64,000 nucleotides of DNA from positions 4,156,501 through 4,220,500 of the forward strand of contig OY848929.1 of assembly GCA_963693285.1 (NCBI GenBank), read 5' to 3'. Shown in pieces: positions 24,711-36,218 of the stretch; within the stretch, counting starts at the first letter, position 1, and each line of letters starts with the position of its first letter. A model generated the notes under the pieces. That model made no database searches. It was not told the origin of the DNA and worked only from the letters and a program-made list of their open reading frames with translations. This stretch comes from Xestospongia muta (lineage: Eukaryota; Porifera; Demospongiae; Haplosclerida; Petrosiidae). The position numbers and the translations under genes are program-made.

Positions 24711-27700
24711 AGAAAGCAACCTTTAAAACAACATACATCAACAATTTTTTCTTTGCACTGCTGAAGCTCAAAAAACTTCTCTTTATTTGTAGATATCAGG
24801 AGCAGACAAGCAGGAGAATTGTTAGGAAGATAAGAGACATAAGCATGTAGAAATCCAGAGTCATTGAATTTAGGAAGACATATTGGGGTCCAGCTTTCAG
24901 CAGAACGGAAACTAGTAGAGGCCATGACGAGGTTAAAAATGAGATGAATATCTGTGGAAAATAATATTAAAACAGATAGCAAGTGAAATGGTATCTGACT
25001 GACCAATAGGATGAAGGTGATGGTCTTTAGGCTTAATATATGCAATGAGTTTATCCTCAGCAATCAATAACGCAAACAAAACATCCTAATGAATTATGAT
25101 AAGGAGAAATCAAAGAACAATATCTTTTTATAAATATGTCATTCTTTAACAGGTAACCCCTTTTTTAGTTACTAACCTTGTGACGAGATTGTAACAAAGC
25201 TGTCGTTATTGCTTGACGCAGAGAGACATTCATAGCAAGACAACGAATCTAATATAATAGATGCATAACGTGCGTGTATCCATTTTAGACTCACTCCTGA
25301 TAGCAGATAGGAAGGATCGTGATCAGTAAGATTAAGAATATTGTCGATAAATTTCTCAGATCCTATAAAATAGAGTTATAATTAATGAAATGTAGATAAG
25401 AATGGATAAATGGATGGACAGCTAGATAGATTGATGGATTTATAGAGAGCCAGATGGATTAATAGAGGGCTAGATGGATTTATAGAGGGCTAGATGGATT
25501 AATAGAGGGCTATATGGATTAATAGAGGGCTATATGGATTAATAGAGGGCTATATGGATTAATAGAGGGCTATATGGATTTATAGAGGGCTATATGGATT
25601 AATAGAGGGCTATATGGATTAATAGAGGGCTATATGGATTAATAGAGGGCTATATGGATTTATAGAGGGCTATATGGATTAATAGAGGGCTATATGGATT
25701 AATAGAGGGCTATATGGATTAATAGAGGGCTATATGGATTAATAGAGGGCTAGATGGATGGATGTATGTTTGATATAATGTGCATTGCAATCACCTTGTA
25801 GTAAATATCTAAGATCAAAACCAGGATTACGATCATAAATCTGTCTTAATTGTGTGTTTGTGAGGACACTTAATATTTGATAGTAAGTGTAAGAAAGTTG
25901 TAACTTCAGCTAATAATCAGAAAGAATCATTAGTATTCTAATAGTAAACAAAATAAAATAGTTTACTTGACTTTCTGATAATGAAGAACGTGATACTGCT
26001 ACAAAGACCAATGGAGATTTGTTAAGAAAGACAATCTTATGAGTTTGAGTGGAGACACACCTACAGAAAACAGAGTAATCACTTGCCCACCCTCTCTCTC
26101 TGATGCTGTCTGTCTGTCTGTCTCTCTCTGTCTCTCTCACCTTAATATATCTTTATCATCTTGTACTATAGAGACCAATGCTTGCATTATACCAAATATA
26201 TTTACTAATTGCTCCTCTTTACCATATCGACTGTAAATAGGTTTTCCAGATACACTCACAATAAAAATATGTTTTCGATGATTAGCCCATGCTGGTGAAT
26301 GTACATCTGTATATAAATATATCTATATGATGTTATTTGTTATACAACATTTAAAACAACAAGACCAGTATATCTTAGTTGTAATAAACTATTCTTCTAA
26401 ACCATACTATTTATCTAGTACTATTTTTCTATTAGTAATAGATAAATAGTACTGTAATTGAACTACAATTACAATTGTAATTGACCCCAGGTCTGTCTAT
26501 TACTATTTTTCTCTAACCTATGTTTGTGACTACTTGACTAGTATATAATGTTTACTATAGTCTAATTCTAAAAAAAACTACTTAGCCTACTGATCTCTTC
26601 TAGGATATTGTTACTAGAAGTCGGAGGTTTTGTAAAAAGAAAACGTTTTTACAGTATATGCTGAAGCGACTTTGAGATTTAACTATGGGGCTAACTCCAG
26701 GACAGAAAGCCGGCGTAGTCATTATAATACTAATTGTATTGTTAGTCTTGTTTTGGATTGTGTTTGGACCAATACTGGGACTAGTCATCCTCAAGAAGGA
26801 CGACACAACAAATGCTACACACTCGGATTAAAAAGTACCCACAGATCACATTGGAACATTTCGTAGACATTTCCCCTTTTCAAAGAATTAACTAAATTTA
26901 AAGTTTGTTCCCTCGTTTGATATTTTATTTCGTACCTTCATCTTCAAATTCTCTATCATCAGCTGAAGAGCTATCTATTCTAGCTCTTCTAGCCTCTATA
27001 TAAAACAAGAAAAATATAACACACACACAAATCTCTCTCTCACGTTCTGCTGTTTCTTCATCAGCCACTGGTAATATCTCAGAATCAGGTGTTACTATGC
27101 TAGTCTGAATACTTCTTATAGAGCTCTCTAGTCTAACTCGACCTGGTAATGATACAAGCATATCTGAAGGTAAGGATTCATCAGGAGGAATGACTGGTTT
27201 GTTGTCAACAGGTGTGGATGAGACAGGAACTGGATTAAGATGATCTTCATCTGTAGTAAGCTGTCAAAGAGAGTTATATATATGTGTACATATGTATCTA
27301 ACATTAAAACTAAAAGCTATCAAGATATATAGACTATAGATTGAGGATCGCATGAATGACCTACTTTGCAATACTTATGTACTCTTAAATCTTATGTCAT
27401 TGCTAGTGTCACAAACTCAGACTCATAGTACGAGTCTCTGGCTTCTGTCTGTGAAGAGCTCTACAACTTACATGTGCAATGTCTTCTGTGAGACTCTCCT
27501 CACTGTCTCCGCCTTCTTCAAGACCTCTTGACTCAAGTTTTTTCCTCCTTCTAGCTATACGTGGGGATGGTCTCTTGTTACTCTGTAACAATTATAAATA
27601 AGTTCATAACCTAGAAATTCATCTCTTTATTGTTTGCATAGAGAAATTAATGGCTGCATTTAATATTGTAATGTTTCTTTGTCATTAATATATTACTTAC

Positions 27701-27978
27701 TTGATTAACTTGGCGTCTACTCCCTACAGGCAAGAAGCTTCGGCCTTGATCTTCATCATTAAGAGTTGAAATTTCTACACTTTCAAATTCATCACTATCA
27801 TTTTCATCTAAGAGGTCATAACTAGATGATAAGAGAGTAAATGACAGGGTTTATGACGGTCCCCAAATAGATAGTTTACTCACCTGAGTTGCTCTTCATT
27901 GTCTTCTTCGTCTTCTTTCTTTGCAATGTCACTCATTTCATTTAAAACTACCCCATCTATCTCTTTTTTGGTCGACAT
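23601..27978 (-). CDS. MON1: Vacuolar fusion protein MON1
   Basis: Seventeen exons from ATG 27978 to TAA 23601 join in phase to 612 residues. Main blocks: 27884-27978, 27701-27821, 27472-27582, 27044-27260, 26936-26995, 26141-26306, 25967-26060, 25795-25909, 25295-25362, 25177-25248, 25004-25085, 24737-24951, 24579-24645, 24410-24521, 24252-24354, 23878-23973 and 23601-23645. The first 190 residues are acidic and disordered. The longin-domain core follows, with KHIFIVSVSGKPIYSRYG, KIVFLNKSPLVFVAVSRS, FRSAESWTPICLPKFN and the C-terminal KKEEDRL. MON1 with CCZ1 is the guanine-nucleotide exchange factor that loads Rab7 on late endosomes. Introns hold a 20-bp minisatellite (25424-25765), a (CT)n tract against exon 13, and a small ORF on the other strand. 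The start codon lies 88 bp from that of TTLL12. Confidence 0.95.
24648..24708. repeat. (GA/CT)n tract at MON1 exon 13 acceptor
   Basis: About 60 bp of pure dinucleotide. On the MON1 sense strand it reads CT and runs directly into the acceptor AG of exon 13 (24645). Confidence 0.95.
25424..25765. repeat. 20-bp minisatellite in MON1 intron 8
   Basis: About 17 tandem copies of TAGAGGGCTATATGGATTAA with few substitutions. The AT/TA variant and the CTAGATG outer copies show recent homogenisation of the centre. Confidence 0.95.
26406..26450. repeat. Inverted repeat in MON1 intron
   Basis: ACTATTTATCTA and TAGATAAATAGT, a perfect 12-bp stem with a 21-bp loop, about 235 bp before the nested small ORF. 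It may be a hairpin or an old MITE end. Confidence 0.5.
26685..26831 (+). CDS. Small single-pass membrane protein, nested in MON1
   Basis: A 48-residue ORF on the strand opposite MON1, inside the largest MON1 intron (26307-26935). It begins MGLTPGQKAG and continues as one long hydrophobic helix (about residues 10-36, rich in Ile, Val and Leu with Trp and Pro), then a charged tail KKDDTTNATHSD. An in-frame TGA upstream fixes the start. The length, helix and charged flank look like a genuine micropeptide of the SMIM or phospholamban type, but I do not recognise a family. A chance ORF cannot be excluded without transcript or conservation data. Confidence 0.4.
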   Translation: MGLTPGQKAGVVIIILIVLLVLFWIVFGPILGLVILKKDDTTNATHSD

Positions 27979-28066
27979 TTTCTTTAACGGTCACACCCCC
28001 TATAATTATTATAATACAGTATCCTCGTATATGTCTGTATATTTCCGTATTACCTGAGCTCATGCA
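27979..28066. promoter_or_regulatory. MON1/TTLL12 bidirectional promoter
   Basis: Only 88 bp separate the divergent start codons, so both 5' UTRs and the transcription starts must fit here or overlap the neighbouring gene. Confidence 0.6.
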
Positions 28067-31000
28067 ATGGATTTTCAGCAATGGAAAGCTCTTCACAGGC
28101 AGCAATTAGAGGCAATCCCCGAATTATACTGGGAGACATTATTTAAAAAATTGTGCACTGAGGTAAAAATAATAAATTAATCTAGTGTTATTATTTTATG
28201 AATATTTGTTATCATTAATTGTTGTTATTTGATTTTAACAAAAAGTTACATGACAATAATAATATATGTATTATTTCATTCCTCAAATAATAGATTAAAT
28301 ATAAGATTCCAAGTTTAAATAAATGTTTAATTTATTTTTATATAAAGGATGTGTTAGTAGATTTAAATGTACGAACATAATATTACTGCCACCAGACTGA
28401 TAACTATTAATATAACTACTAATATAACTACTAATATAACTACTAATATAACTACTGATATAACTATTAATATAACTACTAATATAACTACTAATATAAC
28501 TACTAATATAACTATTAATATAACTACTGATATAACTACTAATATAACTACTAATATAACTACTGATATAACTATTAATATAACTACTGTTATAATTACT
28601 AATATAACTATTAATATAACTACTGATATAACTACTAATATAACTATTAATATAACTACTAATATAACTACTGATATAACTATTAATATAACTACTAATA
28701 TAACTACTAATATAACTATTAATATAACTACTAATATAACTACTAATATAACTACTAATAACTATTAATATAACTACTAATATAACTATTAATATAACTA
28801 CTAATATAACTACTAATATAACTATTAATACAACTACTAATATAATACATTCTCTATATAGACATTTGATGCTGGTGAGTATTTTATCATGACTCCTTCA
28901 TCACTGGGATGGACTGTAAGAGTTAAAAACAGACAGGGACTTCCTATAGACAGTAATAAGTAAACTATGGACAGATAATATATGTTCATCCATCCATCCA
29001 TTGTCCATCCATCTATCTAATTCATTCATCTATTTACCTATCAGTCATGTATCCATTTTGTTGTCAATTTTAATTTTCAATTTTAGTGTTTTTCTTGTGG
29101 ACCATGCTTGGACTTATTTACCAGAGAAATGTCGTGAACAATTGTCTACAATTCCAGGTCTAGCAGTACGTATGGCCAATCTAATGGACCTATTAGAAAG
29201 ACCAGCCACGCCCCCTCAACTTGACAATGATGACAATGATGATGATCCACATCCTCAAAATGGATTGGAAATGAATGGGATACAAGGAAATGGACAAAAT
29301 GAGGAAGAGGAAGAGGAAGAAGAACAAGGTAGGGATTATGCTTTTGAGATTATTTCCACATCACTGTCTTAGCCTTTCGTCTGATATGATTGTTTGATAT
29401 CAATACCCATAGTCCTAACTCTTCATTTAAAGCTATAGGCTTTCAAAAATTATAGTTCCCCTTGTAAGCAATATTTCAGTTTAAAGGAATTGTACCAAGA
29501 TATAAATGACAAAATAGTAACACTGGAAATTCACATTGTATACTATTGTATTGTAATAGTATCCTTACTGAGTAAATGGACCACATTAGTAGTTATCTGA
29601 TGTTATTATTTTTGCCTTTACAATACAGTACAATCCCTTTAAACAATAAGTTTGTAATTGTGGAATAAAATTGTATCATTTGATTAACTAGCTTTATTTT
29701 AGTTTAGTGACAATACAATCTTTTAATAGATAATGATGAAGTACAAATTAACGAGACTCTACAAACTAGTAGGGATGAAGAAGAGGATGATAGCTCTATG
29801 CTCCTACCATCAGAAGATTTAATTGAAAATATAATGGAGAACATGTGGCGATTTAACGATTGGTACTCTGTCTCTAATGTGGTAAGTGTAACAGTAAATA
29901 AGGGGTTAAATTTATATAGTTAAAAATTGGATGCACATTATTAGATAAATTACATGTACCAATTTAATAATCACATATAATTACATGTAAATACATGTCT
30001 TTATGTGTGTCAATTTAATAATGTCATTGTTCTATTGCTTTAGCCATTATTTTATAGTGACATTGTTTCTTATTATTCTCTTCTTTTAGCCAGTCCCAAT
30101 CTGGTACATTTTAGAGGAATTTGGTGCTCGTATTCATCAATCAGACAATCCCACTGTTGCCATGGTACCATTTTTTCACATCTTGTCTCAAATGTCCTAT
30201 TCAATATTATGGCCACTTCAAAACTTAGAATACGGAGGTATACAAGAGTATGCAAGATTACCAGTAATAAATGTATTGAAATATGTATAGAACTATTGTC
30301 ATCGAAAAATGTGGCAGTTTTAATTTTTGGGACAGATTTTCACTAAATTAGAGTTAAGTCACTTCAAGCAGAATGCAGGGTAGTTTAGATGAAGATATGA
30401 CCTGTGTTATAATGTTCCAATTTAACTTCTAAAATTAGCTTAGGAAAACATATGTACCAGTGTCATAAGCATTAATATACCAGTATCATAAGCATTAATA
30501 TACCAGTGTCATAAGCATTAATATACTAGTGTCATAAGCATTAATATACCAGTGTCATAAGCATTAATATACCAGTATCATAAGCATTAATATACCAGTA
30601 TCATAAGCATTAATATACCAGTATCATAAGCATTAATATACTAGTGTCATAAGCATTAATATACCAGTGTCATAAGCATTAATATACCAGTATCATAAGC
30701 ATTAATATACCAGTATCATAAGCATTAATATACTAGTGTCATAAGCATTAATATACCAGTGTCATAAGCATTAGTATACCAGTGTCATAGGTATTAGTAG
30801 TATACAGTGTCATATAGTATCAATACATTCTTTAGATGTTCTCACTAGAAATAGAATCCCTGTTTCTGTTGAATCAAGGTTATGTCGTGCATGTCATTGT
30901 ATACCGTGGTCATCGCCTGAGACACTCCCTCTTTCTGATCCTTTGTGGGTGGAGCTGGCTTCTCTTCCAGCTCCTCCTATGCCAGAACGATGTCAGGAAC

Positions 31001-32643
31001 AACTTCCTGATGTGCCAATATCAACTCCACCCATAGCTAGTTTACCTTATAAGGTAAGTGTATTTGTCAATTATCATTTGTCCATTACTTGTCAATCTGT
31101 TGTCCATTTTCATTCATCATTCATCCATTAAGGTATACAGTGAGGTAGACCCTGTAAGAAAACACTTAACACACCCTCAATTCAAGTTGGTCTATTCTCA
31201 AGATAATGCTGACATATTGTGGTTCTTTGATCATTTAAAGAACTATCGGTGACTTTAGTTTACTTTGTATTAAAATAATACATTTGTTTGTTTTGATTAT
31301 TTAGATCTGTAAGACCTTCTCAATTTATAAATCAATTTCCAAGTGAAAATGTTCTCACATGTAAGGATTTGCTGATATCTGTGGCCAGACGAGCTACTAA
31401 AGGCCACTCCCACAATCCCACCCACTCACCAGAGTGGTTACCAGAATCATATAACTTATTTTATGAGTTGCCTCATTTTGTACATAAGTTTAAAACAAGA
31501 GAAAAAGAGTAAGATGAATTAATGGATGGATAAATATAGCTACATAATATGATGCTAAAAAGGACAGATTGTAGTAAATTGTCTTTAATTGTAGAGAACA
31601 GGACAATGTTTGGATTATCAAACCATGGAATTTAGGACGTAGTATGGACACTTATATTACCAAAAATTTGCCACAAATTGTACGCCTTTCTCAAGCAAGT
31701 CCAAAGGTCAGTGTAGAAGTTGCAATTGAACAATTTACTGCAACTGTTTACGCTATGATATGCTATGTCAAAATTTATCCAGGTAGCCAGCAAATACATC
31801 ACTAATCCAGTCTTGTTTCATCGTGAAGATGTAGGTACTGTAAAAATGGACATACGTTACATTGTGTTACTGGTATCAGTACAACCATTAGTAGTATATG
31901 CTTACAATACATTCTGGCTTCGATTTGCCAACAAGTAAGATTGCTTGTAGTCTGTATGTTTGATCATTGACAATTCTTAGTATATTACTTGCTTATTTTT
32001 TGATCTAGACCTTTCTCATTGCAATCACCACTTTATGATTACGAGACTCATTTCACAGTGATGAACTATCGTGATGAAAGTCTACTTAAACATATAGAGT
32101 CAGTGGAATTTATACCTTTGTTTGAAGAACAGAACCCACTCTATTCATGGAAAGGAGTAGAAGAAAATATTTTTCAAGCATTTTATGAGCTTTTTTCTGT
32201 TGCTACTTCTGAGGCACCACCAGAAGGAATAACTCACTTTCCTCAGGTAGAGAATATCAGTACAGGACTTGTATTACATTAAAATCCTCACACTGTAGTC
32301 TCGTGCCATGTATGCAATTGATCTTATGCTAGAATGGGCATCACCTGATGGAGGATGCGGTAAGTATTATTACTTTTATGGTTTTTGTCCTTGTATAGAT
32401 ATTAATTAGCACATACTTTATAATACAAGTCAACTACATTCTAGCTTCACTTCTCATCCTTTTCTTTTAGGATGTCAGTATATTCAGCCAAAACTTTTAG
32501 AAGTTAATTTCTGTCCAGATGTAAACAGAGCATGTCAACATCATCCCAACTTTGTAAACAATGTTTTTGAGTGCCTCTTTCTACCAGAGTCTCAACACAG
32601 TCCAGATTTGCCTGTTACACGACTAAAAGGAAAGCAATGTTGA
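28067..32643 (+). CDS. TTLL12: Tubulin--tyrosine ligase-like protein 12
   Basis: Thirteen exons, 28067-28162, 28862-28959, 29087-29328, 29730-29881, 30090-30237, 30836-31053, 31133-31248, 31305-31508, 31595-31706, 31783-31934, 32009-32246, 32299-32359 and 32471-32643, join in phase to 669 residues (human 644). It keeps TTLL12 landmarks: FLVDHAW, VPIWYILEEFGARI, the ATP-grasp core around DNVWIIKPWNLGRSMD, VLFHREDVGTVKMDIRYIVLL, THFTVMNY and LLEVNFCPD near the end. The N-terminal half is the SET-like region of TTLL12, the C-terminal half the TTL domain. Human TTLL12 is linked to tubulin detyrosination and histone H4K20 methylation and may lack ligase activity. An acidic insert (Glu run near residues 135-143) is specific here. 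Introns 1 and 5 are filled by minisatellites. Confidence 0.93.
28394..28857. repeat. 12-bp minisatellite in TTLL12 intron 1
   Basis: About 38 copies of a 12-mer ACTAATATAACT with ACTGATATAACT and ATTAATATAACT variants. The variants recur in order, giving a higher-order pattern. The long Asn-Ile-Thr-Thr reading frame across it is spurious. Confidence 0.95.
30462..30800. repeat. 23-bp minisatellite in TTLL12 intron 5
   Basis: About 14 copies of GTGTCATAAGCATTAATATACCA with GTATC and TACTAG variants arranged in a recurrent order. Confidence 0.95.
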
Positions 32644-32839
32644 ATACCAATTTATTGTATATATATTTTTTGAGTGTAAAATATGGACCCACTCATCTTA
32701 ACAATTCAAGAAGCTTTGTATAGTTACATCATGATTACCAGTAGTGGATAAGATATAAATTATATTTTATCGCACATTTATATCAATATTAGGAACACTA
32801 CAAAAAATTCATTAATCATTACATTCTACACACAAGAGT

Positions 32840-34004
32840 CTAAGACAATGGCATCTCATGAAGTGCTGCATATCGGCCAGTCACATGATGATACAACTGA
32901 CGCTCAATATCTCCAAGTAAACTACTAGCACCAATACGAAATAAATGAGGGTGTGTCCATTCATCTCCAAGCTCCTCCTTCATTAATGCCAACCAAGAAA
33001 GAGCATCTTTTGCAGTACGAATTCCACCAGCAGGCTTGAAACCCACTTTGTGACCAGTCCGATGATAATAGTCTCTAATAGCTCTAACCATTGTCAGAGC
33101 TACGGGAAATGTAGCATTTACAGCCTCTTTGCCAGTAGAGGTCTTTATAAAGTCAGAACCAGCCATCATGCAAACCAAGCTAGCTTTATAGACATTGGTC
33201 AGAGTACCCAAATGACCTGTTCCCAAAATCGTCTTCAGGTGTGCATCCCCACAAGCTTCACGACATGCACGTACTTCTTTATACAACTCCTCCCACTCTC
33301 CCTTCAAAACGAGAGTACGAGAAATAACAATGTCAATTTCTGTAGCACCATAGTCTGTAGCTTTCCTTATTTCTTCAAGACGCTGTTCAAGAGGAATTTG
33401 TCCAGCAGGAAATCCAGCTGCCACAGATGCTATGGGTACTTTACATTTGAGGTCTTCCATAGATTTGACAGCATTTGGGACACGTTCTGAGTACACACAT
33501 ACAGCACCTACTGTAAGTGGTATACCTTCCATTCCTAACTGAGAATAGAGATCCTGACGAACTGGTGTGCGAGCCTTATGACATAGACGATCAACCTGGA
33601 AACAGAGTTAATAATTGACTGTTGCTATTACAGTAATAAGTACCTATGCAATTGTCATATTTAAAAATAGACCATTATTGCATGTATTAAGACATTCAGT
33701 AAATATATAATATACATGCTAAGTTCATGGATAGATGCATGTTGTTCTTTGCTTCAAACTCAAACTCTGTTTATACATGTCAAAAGATACACACTACCTT
33801 GCTAGGTGTGTCATCACCATCAAGTGTAGTCAGATCAATGCAGCTCACAGCTCTAAGCAACCATGCTGCTTGCCATTCCTTCTTGATACTACGTCTTGTT
33901 TTATGAGTAGCTGCTCGTCGATTAGTTGCAGGGAGATTCACTCGACTACTCTCTACCCATCCCATATCCAAAGAAATTCCAGGATTTCTTTCGAAAGTTG
34001 CCAT
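32840..34004 (-). CDS. DERA: Deoxyribose-phosphate aldolase
   Basis: Two exons, 33798-34004 and 32840-33595, give 320 residues (human 318). The enzyme converts 2-deoxyribose 5-phosphate into glyceraldehyde 3-phosphate and acetaldehyde, salvaging DNA sugar. The Schiff-base Lys is in SDFIKTSTGKEAV (Lys220, equivalent to human Lys218), the second active-site Lys in VGFKPAGGIR (Lys256), and an acidic residue in TEIDIVISR (Asp157). The C-terminus YHHVTGRYAALHEMPLS matches the metazoan enzyme, including the flexible Tyr-bearing tail. It converges with TTLL12 (196 bp between stops) and diverges from PPP6R (588 bp between starts). Confidence 0.97.
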
Positions 34005-34592
34005 TTTATTACATGTGACTTGAGAAGAGAGGGCGTTGCCTCAACCAGCCACGCCTATTGTGTCACGGGACATCACGTGATAGGCATGGTGAATAATTGC
34101 AGCGTGTTCAGTTAGTCTTCACTTCTTTTAACTTTATTTTCTCTTTCTTCTAAACTATTTGATTTAAATACGTAGTCACCTGACGTACAAGAAGACACCA
34201 GTTTAATTCATTAGTTGAAGACATCACTTTGTAAGTACAAAAGCTAACAATTGTCCTGGTTATTTATGGTGTTTGAAATTCTTGTCCCAAATACAAAGTA
34301 ATGTATGTTAAACTGTTTTGCCTTTGAAATGCCACTATATCGCTGTATGATATATGGAGACTAAACTGATGTGTAAGTCAAGAATGTCAATGTGTTATTA
34401 GTTGAAGAAAATATTATAACAATCAAGGTGTCAAATAATTGTTGTCATTGTTATAATCGATAGTTTTCTGCGTTACTTCATTTATAGTGTGCTAATTAAG
34501 CCCAATTATCTAATAGTGCTACATAACATTTCTTCACTTGATTGTATTAACTGCTATTTTATTTGTTTTTAGTTATTGCTACTTGTGTAGCC
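34005..34592. promoter_or_regulatory. DERA/PPP6R intergenic region with TCACGTGA
   Basis: Divergent 588-bp spacer. TCACGTGA at 34073-34080 is a perfect palindromic E-box of the type bound by bHLH-zip factors (USF, MITF/TFEB). Nothing else is recognisable. Confidence 0.4.
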
Positions 34593-36140
34593 ATGTTTTG
34601 GAAAATCAACTTCAGACAGCCATCAGCAATTGATGGTCTTTTAGACAAAGAAGTGAGTGACCTCTAGGGGTGTGGTTGTCAGGCATAAATCTACTGTTTC
34701 ATGAACATTATACAATATAAAGATTTTATCACTTCAGATGTCAAGGCCTCTCTGATAACACCACATAATACATTGATATAGGAAATGATTAATGTTGTGT
34801 TTGTACTAGTGTAGTCGACAAACAAAGAAAGTTAGAGACATAGATTCATAATTAAGCATAACCTCACTGTATATATATATAGAAGTATTAATTAATAGTT
34901 TTGAGGATCAATTAAGTTTATATGACCTTATTTGAAGACTGATATTATACTCAATTGTATTATATGATGTGTCCTCATATATACTCTATTAACAAGTTCA
35001 CTTTGAATGAGGTGTTTGGTGTCTGTCAAAATGTCACTCATCTAAAATTAATACATGATATTATGTATATATTTGTGTATTCTATGTTAGTATTGTAACA
35101 AGAATAGTGTTTATATACACATGTATTTTATGATGTTTATTTCAATTATTTGTTATTTTTCTCTGTTTTCCTTTGCTTTGAACTGAAGTATGTCTTCTAT
35201 TACGTGTACATGCAAATATATATGTACATATAAATATATATATATATATATATTTATGATATTAATATCTCTCATATTATAGGAGTGCACACTTAATGAG
35301 ATATTGGATGAGGATGATGTATTGCAGGAGGTCAAATCTCAGAATAAAAAATTAGTTGAATTGTGAGTTGTTGCGTATATAATACCTTGATAATTTGTGT
35401 GTTCAGATTTTTTAAATTTTATTATCATCTATTGTTTGTATGTTTGTATAAATGTGTGGATTTGTTTTCTCATGAGTATTCTCTTCGTTAAATTGATGTG
35501 ATTTTCTTCCACTCACTAGTCTTCTTAGACCAGAGAACTTAGTGCAATTGGTCAATTATGTCTGTATTAAAGCTGATCCTGATATGGAAGATAAATACAA
35601 GTTTAAGTGAGTAGAAAATGAATAAAGTTAGCTATATTCTCTCTCTCTCCCTCCAGATACCCACATTTAGCCTGTGAAATACTCACTGCAGACGTCTTCT
35701 CAATCATAGAGGCATTATCTAGTGGAGATAAATATTTACCTATGCTATGGGGATTTCTATTTAAAGAACCTCCTCTTAACCCTTTAATAGGAAGGTGGGT
35801 GTGGTCTTAAAAGGATTCTTAATTAACTCCTATGGCAACCATTATTACAATAATTGCTTTGTTTATGCTGTGCTAGCATTCCATAATATATTATTATTGT
35901 TTTTATCTCTTTATAGTTTTATTAGTAAGACGCTAAGTATGTTGTTAAATCAACGAGCTAGTATTTTTCTCGATTACATTCAAAAGACAGAAAGATTTGT
36001 AGACTCCTTTTTACAACATCTTGGTACATCGGCCATGATGGATCTCTTACTACAAATGATAACTGCACCAGATGGAGATCAACACAGAACCAATTTAGCC
36101 TTGGTATGTTATGATATAACTTGATACTGATGATCTATTG

Positions 36141-36218
<78 letters not shown>

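Noticed and set aside
28367..28768. Long open frame of Asn-Ile-Thr-Thr repeats
   Set aside because: It is the translation of a 12-bp intronic minisatellite inside TTLL12.
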